64,000 nt of DNA, taken from assembly GCF_030936135.1 (NCBI RefSeq), contig NC_082602.1:4921001-4985000 (forward strand), read 5' to 3'. The translations under genes and the position numbers were made by a program. This document shows, piece after piece, positions 34,801-48,610 of this stretch. Position 1 is the first letter of the stretch, and the number at the start of each line of letters is the position of its first letter. Source of the DNA: Gavia stellata (taxonomy: Eukaryota > Chordata > Aves > Gaviiformes > Gaviidae). Under the pieces are notes generated by a model that saw nothing but the letters and a program-made list of their open reading frames with translations, had not been told where the DNA came from and did no database searches.

Positions 34801-37800
34801 TTAACAGTAAATTAATTCCAGGAAAAAAACAAACAAATGTAAATCAAGAATAAACTCCCTTATACAATTCCACTTACATCTGTTGAGACAGTGAAGACAC
34901 AACATGTGGAAACAGAAGATTGACCTTTCTGTTTTGTAGCTGGGAAGATCTATCTTGGAATTGCTTTGTATGCTCTGTTGAGTTGAACATACGAAAGATC
35001 CCACAATCCTGTGCCTCTTTGCGTGAGAGCCCTGGTATGTTTGATGCACTTCACTTCTTGCAGAAAGGCACCAGAAAAGCCATAAGCAAGTGCAGTTCTG
35101 CTAGAACTGCAAGGCTTCTGCTTTTCTATAGACTAGAGCGCATTGTGGGCACATTTTATAGCAAAAATCACATTTTATAATTAAAGACAAAGAATTTTAA
35201 GGAACAAAATGTTAATAAGAACATCATAGAAAGTCGGGAACTGTAGCAAAACCACTTTTTGAACATTAACGGAGACTTTACAAGATGTTTCCTTATTAAA
35301 GAATAAAAGCTCTATATAGGTTCTAAAGACAGAGTTAAGATCAGTAAAACATTTTCAATTTTAAGTATATAACAGGGAAACTATTTTCGCATAATTATTG
35401 TGTACGAGATCCTCTTTTCAGAAACATCCTTTACTGAAGCAAAGAGTAAATAATTCAATTACATTAAAACTGTCAAATCTTGTAACACATTTAATCTGTT
35501 ACGGAAACAAAAAAAAGCTCTCAGGAACAGCAGACTTCTGTTGTTAGATTATTTTGTATAGCTCTCAAAGAGAGAAAAAAAATGGTTAAGCATCAGTTAA
35601 GGTCACTGACACTTCATCAGTTGATGCTAAAGAAGCAGCTAAAACCACATAAAAATGTCAGATTTCCATATCTACGGATTCCTACAAGAACAGACACTCC
35701 CAAGTCAGGACAATTAGGCAAACAATGTCCTCCATTTGGACTCAATTGCTGATTTTTACAAACAGAGGATGATGCCATGTAACTTGGAAAAAAACTCCAA
35801 AAACATAACACTAAAAACCCAAGCACTTTTTCTGCCTTCCCAACGCTCAGAAGTCTAGTCCCAACTGCATGTGTTATGAACTTTTAAAAATATGGCCTAT
35901 AAATGCTTTCTGAGGTTCCTAGCCAAGAGCCATTAAATTCTTACTCTAATCTTAGAGCTAATGGCAACCCACAGCCATCTTTTCTTTCATCAGCAATAAA
36001 AAAACCCCACAGGCAGGTATGGTGAAAACAAAGCAGGATGCAAGAAGAAAGGCAAGAGCTCTCTCCTGCAATCTCAGTTCAAGCCCCCAGATAGGAACAA
36101 GTTACACAGTAGACACCAACATGTTCAGTGTGGTACAGTTTTCCTTAAGCTGAGCGCAGTGGGAAAGTTTTTGCCATTGAAACATGTATCTCTGATTTTC
36201 AGAGAGATTAACACCTTCAACACTTACCAAGGCCACTGACATGTCCACTTAAATGCTCCAAGAACATCTTGAGAGCGGGTTTCAAGGTTCAAAGGTACTG
36301 ACCAAACACATGAGCAAGCATGCAGCTTCAAATAGACTGTTTAAAAGAAAACAGCACTTCTGCTTGCTTGAAGACAAGCAGGCAAGTTGTCCAGCAAAGA
36401 TCTGTGTTTCAGCTGCAACAGCTGGCAAAATAGCCAACAAGCAAAACCATAGAAACACATCTGCCTTTGGGGCACTCCTGCTGTTCACTGCATAACTGGC
36501 AGAGAAACTGAACTATGAGCAACTCAAGATAATTATTTTTCATATACTTTAGCATGCCGATAGCTTTTAAGTCAATTCATGTATGGCATTGAACATAACC
36601 AGCACAGCTGACAGCAAGGAGAATCATCTTTAACCATTTCAGCATTCAGTGTCAGGCTTGATCATAAAAAACAGATTGATTCAAAAGCTTCATTGCAGTG
36701 AGATAAAAATAATACAAAATGAAACAGTCCCAGGTAAGCTGCAAAACCGTCAGTGACTAGCCCATGGAGCCAAACAACAGAACAGGAACAAACAAGTCAC
36801 TGGCAACATGTCTGGATCTTTTAACTGTCTGCAGGTGCTGCCATCCACTGCTACAGGAATTTGACACAACCACATCTTTTCCACTTGGCCTTGTCTAAAA
36901 AAGCCTTTTTGCAACCCTGGCATTTCTCCACCGAAGCAGTTCTGCCTTTTCCTTGCTCCCAGCCCTGTCCTCTCTTCTGCAATAGATCTCAGACCATCCA
37001 AATAGCTCTTTAATGTTGAAACCTCTGTTCTAAGTAGAAAGTGTTACTGGGCGTTGGTTAGGTACTTACCTATCCAGTGAAAGACTTACTATGAAAACAC
37101 CATCACACAGTTGTGCATTCCTGTGCCTGTTCAGCTAAAGGTCAACTCCAACTGCTGTAATATTCCCAGGGCTGACTCCTTTGCCTGGAAATGTGCTGTC
37201 ACACAAAAGGTAGTCACAAAACGTAGTCACAAAATGTATACAGTATAAAGCTATGGTCATGGGAGTAAGATAGACCTATGGTCATGTCATGCCTCCCCTC
37301 CCCAGAATGGACCAAAATTCACTTCTTTGCACACTCCCTGGCTTCATCTCACATTTACCCCAGCCAAGGAAAGTCACACACTAGTCTTTCAGAGGAACAG
37401 CACCCACAGAGCTATTCAAAAGAGAACAGAGCCCTCCGCAGAGGGTTTCCAGCAAACCATGAATCAGGGGACACATGACAGCTATTATGTCCAACTCACT
37501 CCCAGGCAACACTTGGCCAAATCCCACCAACCGCAGAAGAAGCTGTCAGAGAGCTTGGTGCAGTTGGAGCTTCCGTCAGACCCAGGCCCCTGGCTTGCAA
37601 TGAGGACAGGAACCACCATCACATACTGAGGTGGAATGAAGCAGGCCTCAGATCTTGTTTCAGGATATATCCCACTGCAGGGAGGTTTCTTCATTCAGCT
37701 GAGAACAAAGATTTGATGGTATATGGGCAACTTCACAGCTGCCTGAGCAGCTCGTGATGTTGATGAATGTGCACAGCCTCTTTTCCTTCCACTCTCCCTA

Positions 37801-39409
37801 AATGGATATCCAACTTTGAAGGTGTTTCCTATGGTAGAAAGTAAGTTTCTGCACCCTTTCGTTGGGCTGGAATTTATGGCCCACAGAAGAAAAAAAAAAA
37901 AAAAGAACCCAAAATCCAGTTTAGAAATGAAAAGCAGCATCTTTACCACCACGAGGGGTCTCAGAGGAGTTGTTTGAACACTGCAGACTAGACAGCACTA
38001 GTTTGGACTTGAGGACCTTAGCCCACAGTTTCCCAATCTTTCTCCGTCGCTTTGGCACTATTAAACACCCTTTCCATGTTTCAGTTCATCTAAATTTCAG
38101 CCAAAAGGAGGTGATAGAAGACAAACAGAGCAACCAAGCACCTCCACTGTATTACAGAAGACTCAGTAAATATCTTTTCAAAAGCCGGTTTAGCAGAACC
38201 CTTACTGTGAAGATACTGAGTTGTTGGATCTCACAGACCAAGGTGAAGCCTCCAATGAAAATTATAGAGATCTGCAAGTGCTTGCGGGATGTTGAAAATG
38301 TCAGAGAACAATTTCAGGGTGAAAAATAAATGATGCAGTCCATGAAGTACCTAAGCAAGTGATCTGAATGACAAGCTAGCTTTGCTGCAATATTTTCTTG
38401 GTAACAAGCAAAATATTTCACAATTTCAACGGAGTTTTCAACCTTGGAAACTCAGCATATAGCTGGCCGTAGTCCACAAAAGAGAAATCCGGTATCCAGA
38501 AAAAAAAATTGCTACAAGACAAAAGATAAAGCTCGCTTTTTCTTTTTTAGAAAAGCAGAATAAAATTCACAGAGGTTCAGTTTATTTCAGTTTTTCAAAT
38601 AAACAGTGTTTCAGCTTTCAAAACAGACCGAGTTTGCTAAACAAACAGCAGTTGCAGTTTCAGTTGTTCCGTTGCCCAGAAATCCTTCTGCTTCAGCACA
38701 AATCAGGCTGCTTACAGAGAAGCTGTGCGCCACCAGTGAATCGAACATGGATTGCTGCTGATGCATCAATATAAGATAAAGCATACTAGGAAAAAAATTG
38801 TTTCACATCATATATTAATTATTCCCTGAGGGCTTAACTGTATTCTCACCAATGAGGTGAGATTTTGCTTGATTTTTTTTGTTGGATTTTGCATATTGAG
38901 CTTTCTGTGCGTTAGCAGTTTGATAGCACTGTGTGAGTCGCATTAATGATACACACTACTAGCATCTCTTTACTTCAGTTCTGTCAGGTGTGTTTTTATA
39001 AAACATAGTAAGGAATTGGCAGAGTGGCTCTGGATGTATGTTGTTTCAGAAATGCAGATACCTACATTTCGTTAACCCGATGTTTAAAAAAAACTAAAAC
39101 AGATAGCAAGAAAAATCTCGTGCAAGTACCACAGCAATTTTATCAGGTTAAAGAAAACGATGCCATTATCAACCTCAGTTTCTCTGCGCACGTCATGCTT
39201 TATTCTGCAAATTTTTAGCTCATGGACTGTATAATCAAAAGATCACTAAAGCTCTCTAAGTATGAAACTAGAAGCAAAGCTGTCTAAATAAAGCCACTTA
39301 CCTCTTTCTGCTGATACTTCTAATCAATTTTTATTTGGTCTTGAATGAAAGCAAGCCTTTTAACAAGGCTCCTCAGTATTGAGGAGGCTCATATTACTCA
39401 CACAGCAAC
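31862..39409. other. AT-rich sequence upstream of STOX1 exon 2
   Basis: Either a long STOX1 intron 1 or intergenic DNA. No CpG-rich first exon seen. It contains a possible exon at 33310-33482, and a short direct repeat of GTAGTCACAAAA at 37210-37235. Nothing else recognised. Confidence 0.6.
33310..33482 (-). other. Exon-like open segment, unknown
   Basis: Bounded on the minus strand by CTCTGCAG|GAACAA and GAAACT|GTAAGC, and open in two frames across 173 bases. No family recognised. May be an alternative upstream STOX1 exon, a lncRNA exon or chance. Confidence 0.25.
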
Positions 39410-39960
39410 AAAGGCCAAGAGCATCCTGGCCTGTATTAACAGGAGCAGAGCCAGTAGATCAAAGAAAATTATTATCTGCCTCTACTTGGTGTTTGTCAAA
39501 CCATGTCTGGCATGCTAAGTCTAGTTTTGGGCCCCCAATATAGAAAAGACATCTATAAATGGGCGCGAATTCAGCAGAGAGCCACCAAGATGGTCAGGGC
39601 TGGAACACTTGGCCTGTGAGCCAAGGCTGAGAGAATGGGTCTTGTTGAACCTGGAGAAGAAATAGCTTTGGGGGCACCTGACAGCAGCCGCTTGAGAAGA
39701 TGGAGCCAGGCTCTGCACAGCAGTGTATGGTAGGAGGATGAAAGATGACAGGCATCAGTTGGAATATGACAGGTTCAGACTGGCTATAAGGAAAACCTTT
39801 TTGCCTTTAAGGAGAGCGCAGAAGTGGAGCAGGTTGCCCAGAGAGGTTGTGCAGTCTCCAATCTTGGGAAGATTCCAAGTTGTGACTGGATAAAGCCCTG
39901 GTCAACCTGGTCTGACTCCATAGCTGACCCTACTTTGAGTAGGAGGTAGGATAGGCTCCC
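39410..39960 (+). mobile_element. CR1 LINE fragment, degraded
   Basis: GGCCAAGAGCATCCTGGCCT, TTTTGGGCCCC, GAACCTGGAGAAG and GGAGCAGGTTGCCCAGAGAG are in the order of the CR1 3' region. Many indels; no intact reverse transcriptase. Plus orientation. Boundaries approximate. Confidence 0.8.
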
Positions 39961-40149
39961 AGGAATAAAACAGTAGAGTCCAGTCATCTGGTTTAGTTGG
40001 ATGCTGGTACCTGTGCCTCCCACAGCCACTCTCACCCCCCACTTCGACCACCCTGCTTTCTGTAACCAAATCCAACGGCACTTTTGACCTCCACTAGCTG
40101 TGAAGTTTTCTTGGGTTACACCAAGTTAAAGAAAAAATGTTACACTTAC

Positions 40150-40326
40150 ATCATGCTGTTAATGAGGCCATGCGAAACAGCTTCCGTATGGTAAAACTAT
40201 TGGTTTTCTCTTCAGCCTTCAAATAAATAGCTACTGTTTTCATAACATTTTCTTCATAACTGAACTCCATCTGTATGGGCTCGTTGTTAGAGCTGGTGCT
40301 CTCCACAGTGATGGAGTGGGCATGTC
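40150..40326 (-). other. Exon-like open segment, unknown
   Basis: Minus strand: TTGCTTTAG|GACATG acceptor and ATGAT|GTAAGTG donor around 177 bases. One frame is open for 58 codons (HAHSITVEST... to RMASLTA) and ends in TGA one base before the donor. Looks protein-like but matches no family I know. Could be a decayed exon. Confidence 0.3.
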
Positions 40327-43300
40327 CTAAAGCAAGATGGCAGTATAGAAAAGCTAAAACTAGCCTTGAAATGAAATCTCTGATTTTGAAACCATATCAA
40401 TGACGATAGCAGAAGCGCTACTAATTAATGCAGCTTGTTTTATTAACTACATGGTTTTAACACAAAGTGTTGTCTCTTCTGACTGACACAGACAAAAAAT
40501 TAACACTGTTCAAATTACCCTCATCCTAAAAGAGCATTAAGGCAGTTCAGATCTGCCATTGAGGATTCAAGGTGCAAGAATTCAGAAGACTGAGGATAGC
40601 ACAACTCAGCCTGTTTTCTTGAAGTGTGTTTTCTCACTGAAAAGACAGAAGCAAGAGCTGCTTCTGCTGAAAATCTTTAGCACTGAGAAATACGCAATAC
40701 ATATCAAGTTATTCACAACTAATCTTGTTAGAGGTTATTTTTAGAAAAATTCAGAGTAAATTAAACTGAATAGAGCTTACTATAAAAAAAATTACACACT
40801 CATGTTCAGTGGTACTTGTTAAAAGTGTGACTAGAGACTACTTGCTGAGACAGTGCAAAAATTTGCACGCACAAATGCTTTTGCAGATGACACCTTTCAG
40901 GTAATTCAATCTGAGCAGATCTGGTAAATGCATCAGGATTTTGAAGAGCGTTACGGTACCTTGTACCTTGCTGCTGTGAATTCAATCAGTAGTTCAAATA
41001 TAGCATTTGGGTTTAGTGCAATACATATTCAACTGAGAAAAGGCTTTTATAATACAAGATTAATACCTTAGTAAGAATTTGTTATGGAAATGCATGAAAC
41101 ATGCAGGGGTCTCATCTGAAGTCAGTGGTAAGGGCTGAATGGCAGCTAAACTTAGGTGCTAAACATTATGAAATAATGTAAGATCTACATAGACATTAAA
41201 CAGAGATAATTAAATTAGTAAGCATATAATAGCAAGGTAGATAAAAAGTTGCCCTTCAAGGAGTACAAATGTTTTCTTCCTTTTTCCCTCCTGAAAATGT
41301 ATTGACAGAGTCATCACTGGAACAACTGTAATAACCAGGAAAACCCAATTACAACAGAATATGCAAGTTAGTAAGTTCTGAATCAGATACCTTACTTGAA
41401 AATAACTTCAAAAGTAATGTTTGAGAATAAAACCGTTAAAAACTCAATTAAAATGTTCTTAATGTTCTGGTAGCCTATACACAGCAGTGCAAAATAAAGC
41501 ACCATTTTAGGTCGTCCACTCTTTTCAGGCCTGAAGAAAATAAAAAGGAACAGAACTCTAAATAATCCTAAACAGTCCAATACGAAGTATGACCACATCC
41601 TGTGAGTTACACTTCACAGAAGCCAGCACCATTGAAGTACAAAATTATTCTCCTTTGACTTGCAAATCTACATCCCTGTTTGTGAGGCAGGATGAAAGAC
41701 ACTAGAAGAAAGGGACTCCAAAAGAAAGGAATCCCATGAAGCACATGCCCAGCCCTCTTGCTGAGCTGCCATCCTTATTAAGATTGTGTGTTCCTGTGTG
41801 TAACTACAGAGTGCCTGACAAAAACCATCCACCCCAGAGTCATGACCTTTTGTAGGCAAAACAGGAATCAGCTACTCACAAGACCATAATTTCATCTGTA
41901 GCTTTATTAGACATGCAGCAGAATGATGCTGACATTGACATTAATTGCTGTGAACAAATTTAAATTAGTAAAATGAAAATAAATCTGTCCTAAAAGCTTG
42001 CCAGGTCCATTTTGGAAAAAAAATTGTCTCTCATTTTAACCAAGGTTGAGAACACTAAGAAGTAGAGACTTCTCAATTACACAGTTATAGATGGCCTCCA
42101 GTGTCCCGGTTCCACAGGTGGCACTTAAAAACTGTTCCTGAAAGCTGGCACAAACATGCAGAGAAGCTCAGCATGTAAGGACCTCCACAGCAAGGTGGCC
42201 AGTGCCTGCAGAGCCACGTGTCAGCACTGCAGAGGTCACTAAATAAGTTACACTTGGGAGTCATCACACAGGAACAAATATAGTTCCCCAAAACTGCCCC
42301 TCCCGCCCCGGGCAGGTAATTACAGCCCATAAATACAAAAAAAGTTTTACTCCTTACTCCTCAAGCTGTTGCTGAATCTTTTTCAAGAGATTCAATTCCA
42401 CCCCTCTCCTATCACAGGGATTCTGTCTGAATATCAAATTAGCATTAACACCCACCCCACCCCCCCAAAATCAAAGAGCTTCAGAGACCATCTCTGCCCA
42501 TTTTTTAGCTCCTTTCCTAAGTGCTTGTCTTCTCCCTAAGCTCTGGGAGAGACTCACACAAGGGAAAGAGAAGTGAGGAGCTAGACCTATCAGATTACTC
42601 CATCAAATGCACAAACAGGAACACAAAACAATTCCTTCTCTGATCTCATTCCAGTTCAGTCAATACCTCCAACAAAACCGGCTAAAACTTAACGCTTCAC
42701 AGAAAAGTGTACTGTCCTTTCAATGTCCCTCTTCAATAGGATATTTTCCAAGTGAGATACATTTACAGCCTGCAGTAGGGACTTAAAGGCTCAGCAGAGC
42801 CCTTTCTGACCACAGAAAAGTCAGTCTGCATGCCAATCCCAGCCTCAGCCTAACTGGGAAGTGCAGGGCTTTCTTGGCTTTCCTTGTGAATAGTTTGTAA
42901 CCCTGCAACAGAGTTGCTGAACCGGCAGCTAATTCAGCCTCTAAAGGCTAAGCAAAAATGTTTCAATTCTCTGTTGTTTGCTTTTGCCCGATAGGAACCA
43001 CAAAAAGGGAGGGAGGCAGTTCAGGCGCATGGAAAATGCTGCTGTCAAGGGAGAAGGCAGGCTAGGATGACAGAAACGAGCTGGTTATGACCAAGGACAA
43101 CAAACAAGCAGCTACTGAGATGCATTCTCCTGGACGGATGGCCAGTTTCTCTCTTCGAAGGCTCTGGAGGTCAGTGCCTTCAAACTGAGTATTTTCAATT
43201 GTATCTATAAATCTCAGTTGAGAGCCCCCTACTCCTCTCCCAGCACTGCCCTGCATGCATCCCCCGTGGCTGTACAGGAAAGGTGGGAGGGAGCAGTCTG

Positions 43301-46300
43301 CTCCTCGTTTGGTTAACAATTGACTGAACAACTCAGCTAAGCACAGGAGATGGTCCGACAGAGGGATGTTAGCATTTTGACAGAGACTGCTCAGCTATCA
43401 GATCAAGAGGAAAAGGTTTTTTTAAATTAGCCCCTACTTCACCCTCTGAGGGCGATCTGAATTGCCGTGATTTTCCCCTTCAATTCCATCCCCCAAGGAG
43501 GATATAACAGCTCCTACCCAGTCCTGGGTGTACTACACAAACCAGAGCTGTGCTCCGCATCAGAAGGATAGAGAAAGACATTTTCGATTTTACCTGGGAA
43601 TAAATACAGAAGGACAGTTTGTGATTCTTTATAAACTTTTGGGAGTGGATTTTCCCTTTACTTCATTAATCTTCCAGTGGCCGACATAAGTCAAGGTGTA
43701 GTCTATTCTGTAAAGTCAGGATGTCTAAATCCTCAGTATGTTTCTCTAGAACAAACCTCATTTGAACTGCTGGGATAAAGAGCAACACAAAGATCTGTGG
43801 GACCACAGTGTCTTCTGATGATGAGCAATAGCCAGGAAAGCTCCTTGAGATAGAGCAGCAAGGAGGAGTTCTGAGTGCCGAGGGCTTTAAAACTAGCGTG
43901 CAACAGGGACTGGAGCATGCCAAGACCTTAGTATAATTCTTTGCTGAAATATGACTTGGCAAAATTAGTGCTGCATGCCCATTGCTTCTCACTTACTGTC
44001 CAGCAAACAAGTGGTTGTGGATTAAAAAGGAAAAAACTCAAAACGGTTAGCTGATTTTTTTCTCTTGAGTCTGAAAACTCAGCCTCAACACTTTTCATGT
44101 ACCATGGCCAAGGATAAAGACACTGCAGGCCAAGTGATTCCCATCACTGACACCTGGTGCCCCCAGATATCTGTGAAAATTCACCAAACTGCTGGAGTTT
44201 GCAGACACTGCTATTGCTAGGTGCTGCAGGAAATGTTTCCTAAGAACCACTTAGGACATTGCTTGGTTCCCGACATCCCAGCAATTAGTCACGAAGCATG
44301 AGAAACCCAAGTGGATTGAATTCCACATTATTGCAAACAACAACATGAGAGCAGGTAGATTAAAAAAAGCAGTCAAACCTCTCTCTGTGTAAAATAAAGA
44401 CAGCAAATGTGATACCAATAGCTTCATTTTTTAATATTCCCAAGTAATTTAAAAAAACCAAAAACTAAGAAACATTTGTCCCTTGCATTTTAGTTGTCTA
44501 ACTTGTCACTTGCTTTCCTAGAGCAAAAGATATGTAAGGAATGGGAGAAAAGTCTTCCAAGAGCACTAAACAGTCATTATGATGACTGATAGGAGAGAAG
44601 GCACACAATACATCTGTTTTAACCAGAAAATTACCTAAATAAAGACACTCAAATTGCAAACTGGTTTCAGTTAAGCTTCCAGAAACTGAAGTAAAAACCA
44701 TGAAAACATTGCTTCAACATCAAATGTCTGAAAAAGTGAAATTTACAAAGAAGCTTCTTCAAAGGCATTTGATTAAATAAACTGTGAGAGAACTCTAACT
44801 TGTTAGAAACCCCTTTGGGTGTTACTGCAGCAAGAGAGAAGACAATAGGGGAAATTATGTAATACATTTACCAAAGTAATTTACATTTGGATTCAGCCAG
44901 CCATGCTATGCATCAGAAAAGAGGTTACTGGGAAGCAAGGAAGTAAAAAACAAAGGAGTCAAGGACTCTCTATATCATCCCCAGGAGACCGGCAAGTAAC
45001 ATATCAATATTCACCAGTGATATAAAACTTAACTAAAGTAAGAGAGAACCATTCCCAACATACCTAGAGATATTACTGCTTTTTAGCTGGAGACTAGTAA
45101 GTAAAACATTGTTCTTCCTTATAATACCTCACCTAGATTAAGAGTCAAGAGGTCAGCAGGCTACTTGTGATCACGGAAGATGAACTCATGCTGAAGCAGA
45201 TGTTACCAATTTAGTAAAGTTACCAGAGTGCCTGAGAAATGAGACTGCATTAAGAGATCAATTTTCTAGTCAGAAAATGGGGCTGCAACAGGGAGTGGCT
45301 ATTCTGTACAAATTATTGGGAAAGAAGGGTAAATACCAGAAGTAGAATAAAAAATAAACTATATGATTTAAGCTAAAGCCAGTGTTAAGAGAAGCATGAA
45401 GAGGTTGACCTGGCCAAGGGCAACACAGGCTAGACATCAGAAATTTTCCTATTAAAAATGTTGAAATAGAACATTAAGAATTCCTCAAGTCTTCCAAAAG
45501 TTGACAAATTTCTTGCTTCGAGACAGAATTCAAAACTGCACTTTTACTCAAAGAACTGCTAGTTAGCTTCAACAAAAAGCTTTTGTGACCTAATTATATC
45601 CAGTTCTGCCTGAGGTAAAACGTACTTTTAACAAACTATAATTCATCCCAGGACAGAGAGGGTTACAGAGCTACACTCAGGGAAAAACAACAATAAACCT
45701 CTCAAATAATGACAGCTATGAAAATCCTTACTAACCTTTGGAAATCCAACTGAAAAGGGATTTGTCTGCACTTCACCAAGTACCTAGCAGTTAATATGGG
45801 TTTGAACAGCTGTAAGTCTTCACTTCAGCATCTTCTACTTGGTCTTTGTTAGCAGCATTCCTGGTTTGGCTGCTAATGCTTCCGATCCTTTAGTTTTGGG
45901 AAAGTTAAAGCACAAGCGGTTCACATCAAAAGGTTAAAGCAGACATCTGAGCTGACATGAAGCAAGGACTACACACTTATCACTTACCTGCATTATGGTC
46001 AGTAATTAGAACTTGGTATCTCCTGTAATCAGCCTCAACAGAGAGCAATCCTAATTAACCATGTCAAAACCACACAGAAATTTGCAAGAACTACGGAAGT
46101 GCCATGGTATTGTCTCCTTCTGCTAAAGGTCAGTCAGAAAAGAGCAGCCTTCCAGGATGCTCCACAGGACAAACTGATACAAGCCCCACAGGACCAAGGG
46201 TAAGATAGACTCAAGGATTAATGACCCCAGCATACCGAAGTCTGCCCCCTTGCCAGGAATTGCAAACAGTAAAGCGATTTACTGACCAAACCCAATGCCT

Positions 46301-48578
46301 TGAGTAAAAAATGAAGAGCTGTGAGGCAGCAGTCAATACCAGGAACAGAAATGTAATCTGCCCTGCTTGTGAACCACAATTATCATGCTGGCTAGTGTAT
46401 TCTGCAATCACTAACATTTCAGAGGACTTTTCGTGGCAGCCTTGCATTAAGAGCACTCAGTAATCCAGCAGCTGTACTTTTATGTATAGACTAAGCCCTT
46501 GATTGCCGCCTGGCCTCATTAGACTGCAGAGGTCACTAGCACAATTGATTGGATATGAATTAATTGCAGGTACCAAACAGAAAAGATGGCTAAATATCTA
46601 CCAGTACGATCTAGTTAAAAATACTCATAAATTTCCCTTCAGGTTGTTTTGCTGTCGTTGTTACTACTGCCAGATCTGACAGCATCTTCTCTGTGTATCC
46701 CATTAAAGTTAATAAATTCAATTTAAATGAAGGGGGAAACAAGGCAGTGCTGCAATATGTCATCTTCTGCAAAATTCTTGTCTTCTAAATTTTTAATGTG
46801 AGTAACTACATATTTAAGGTAGCATCCTGAATGTGTCTGAGTCTGATTTCTTCTTAGATCTTCCATCGATTTCACTTTTATGCGTTTTTAGAAAGGATTT
46901 AACAGATCACTTTGTAGGTTGTGGTTTTTTTTTTTTTTATTTTGGTCAATATTTCCAGAGGAATTGAGACTAAAAGCAGCTGCTGACTTCAGAGCATCAT
47001 GTCTGCATTAGGTAGCAAAGTGCCTTCCCTCCCGGGCAGCAGTTACCCCACCCATGGTGCTGTCTGCCCTCCACCTTTACCTTCTCCGGTGGCAGCTTGT
47101 TCTGCAGCTCTTTCTCAGAGAAATCTTTGTGCTGAGTCAATCCATAACATCCAGCCTCAGCGTTTCTTTCTACGCATCATCCTTTGTCTAAAAACGTTCA
47201 TGATGAATGAATAATTTAGTCTTCCACTGGTTATGAATGCATCTTCCAGTTCATTGCAGTATCAGTCTCTGGACACATTATATCCAGTCACCTCCTCCAG
47301 GAAACACATTACCCACAACAAAACACTGAAACCAACCAGCACATCTGCTTCCCATCACATTTTTCCTAAATACTGAGTGCCCATGTCTACATTGCAACGA
47401 CTCACTGGGTCACCACTAACTTGACTTCAAACCAGACTACCAGCAGTTGAAACCCAGTTTTCCCAGTGTCTGTACTGACAGGGAGGCTGTGCCTCTGGAT
47501 AAAACTGTGGTGGTGATGCCCTGCTTGCTCTCTGCTTTTCCGCCAGCCCGGCTGCAGGATTTTTGCCTGCCAGGATTTACACTGATACTGCTAATCACAA
47601 AAAATGCCACAGGCAGAAGTAACCTGCCGTGAGAGGGGTTTGGTACTTCCAGCTGATAAAGCTTCTGATGGCAGCTCAGGCTACCCTGCTTGAATCAACC
47701 AGCAGCTCTGCAAAAGAGAGAGGATCTCACCATCGGGATCACACAGGCAGGCAGCAAAGGAAGAAATAGTCAAGATGAGAGCAAATAAATTCAGTGGCAC
47801 TGGAGGGCTCCAGCACTGGCTATGTGCTGCTGCCACTGGTCAGCCTTGCCCCAGCTCTCCCCTCCTGTCCCTGCTGCTCCAGGGTAGGGCACTCTCTCTG
47901 CAGAAAATCCCACTCTGGGCTGGAGGAACCTGCCTGTATTTCACATTCAAAAGACTCCCTCTCCCAACCCCACCCCCGTGTTTTCCTCCCCCTGGATCAG
48001 GGCTCTTGCCCTGTCTCAGATGACGCTTTCATGAAGTGAGGCCCTGGCGGAGCAGGCAGGGGAGGCACCGGTGCAAAAGGCTCACAGGCCACGCTTTAGC
48101 GCTACTCTGCACGGTTTTTACATGTTACGTGCGCAGTTCATTCCTATTCTGCAAAGCTAGAGAGTGCATCCTCTCATTCACTGTGGAAAATCCTTGACAG
48201 ACAAGATAAGGGCACTCCTCGCTTTGGAACCTGGTGCTCACAGAGCAATTTTGTGTCCGATTCAGTGCGTTCTTTAGGGAATTTGCATAGGTTCTTAAAT
48301 TGAAGGTTACATTTGAAAAATCTTTTTTCAAACTGTCTTCATTGAAAAAAGGACCTAAAATGAATTAATTTTCCTCCTCTTTAAACTTCAAGCATGAAGT
48401 AGATATCAGAATGAATTAACTGCTCAGAATATCTGCACAGCCATCTCTTATCAATCCTACCTATGCTGAGCCCCTGCTACCCAAAAGTCACACTATACAA
48501 CTGCTTTTGTTCATGGATCACAGCTATTGTACATAGTATTACTCCCCCAAGTCCCCTTTTGTACTGTCCATCATTACA

Positions 48579-48610
48579 TGCCCAAATCACAAGATGCCCA
48601 AATCACAAGA
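48579..48610 (+). repeat. Two tandem 16-base units
   Basis: TGCCCAAATCACAAGA repeated exactly twice, head to tail. Confidence 0.85.

Noticed and set aside
43666-43992. 108-codon minus-strand open frame
   Set aside because: No splice structure, no start context and no family resemblance. Length is within chance for 20 kb of intergenic DNA.
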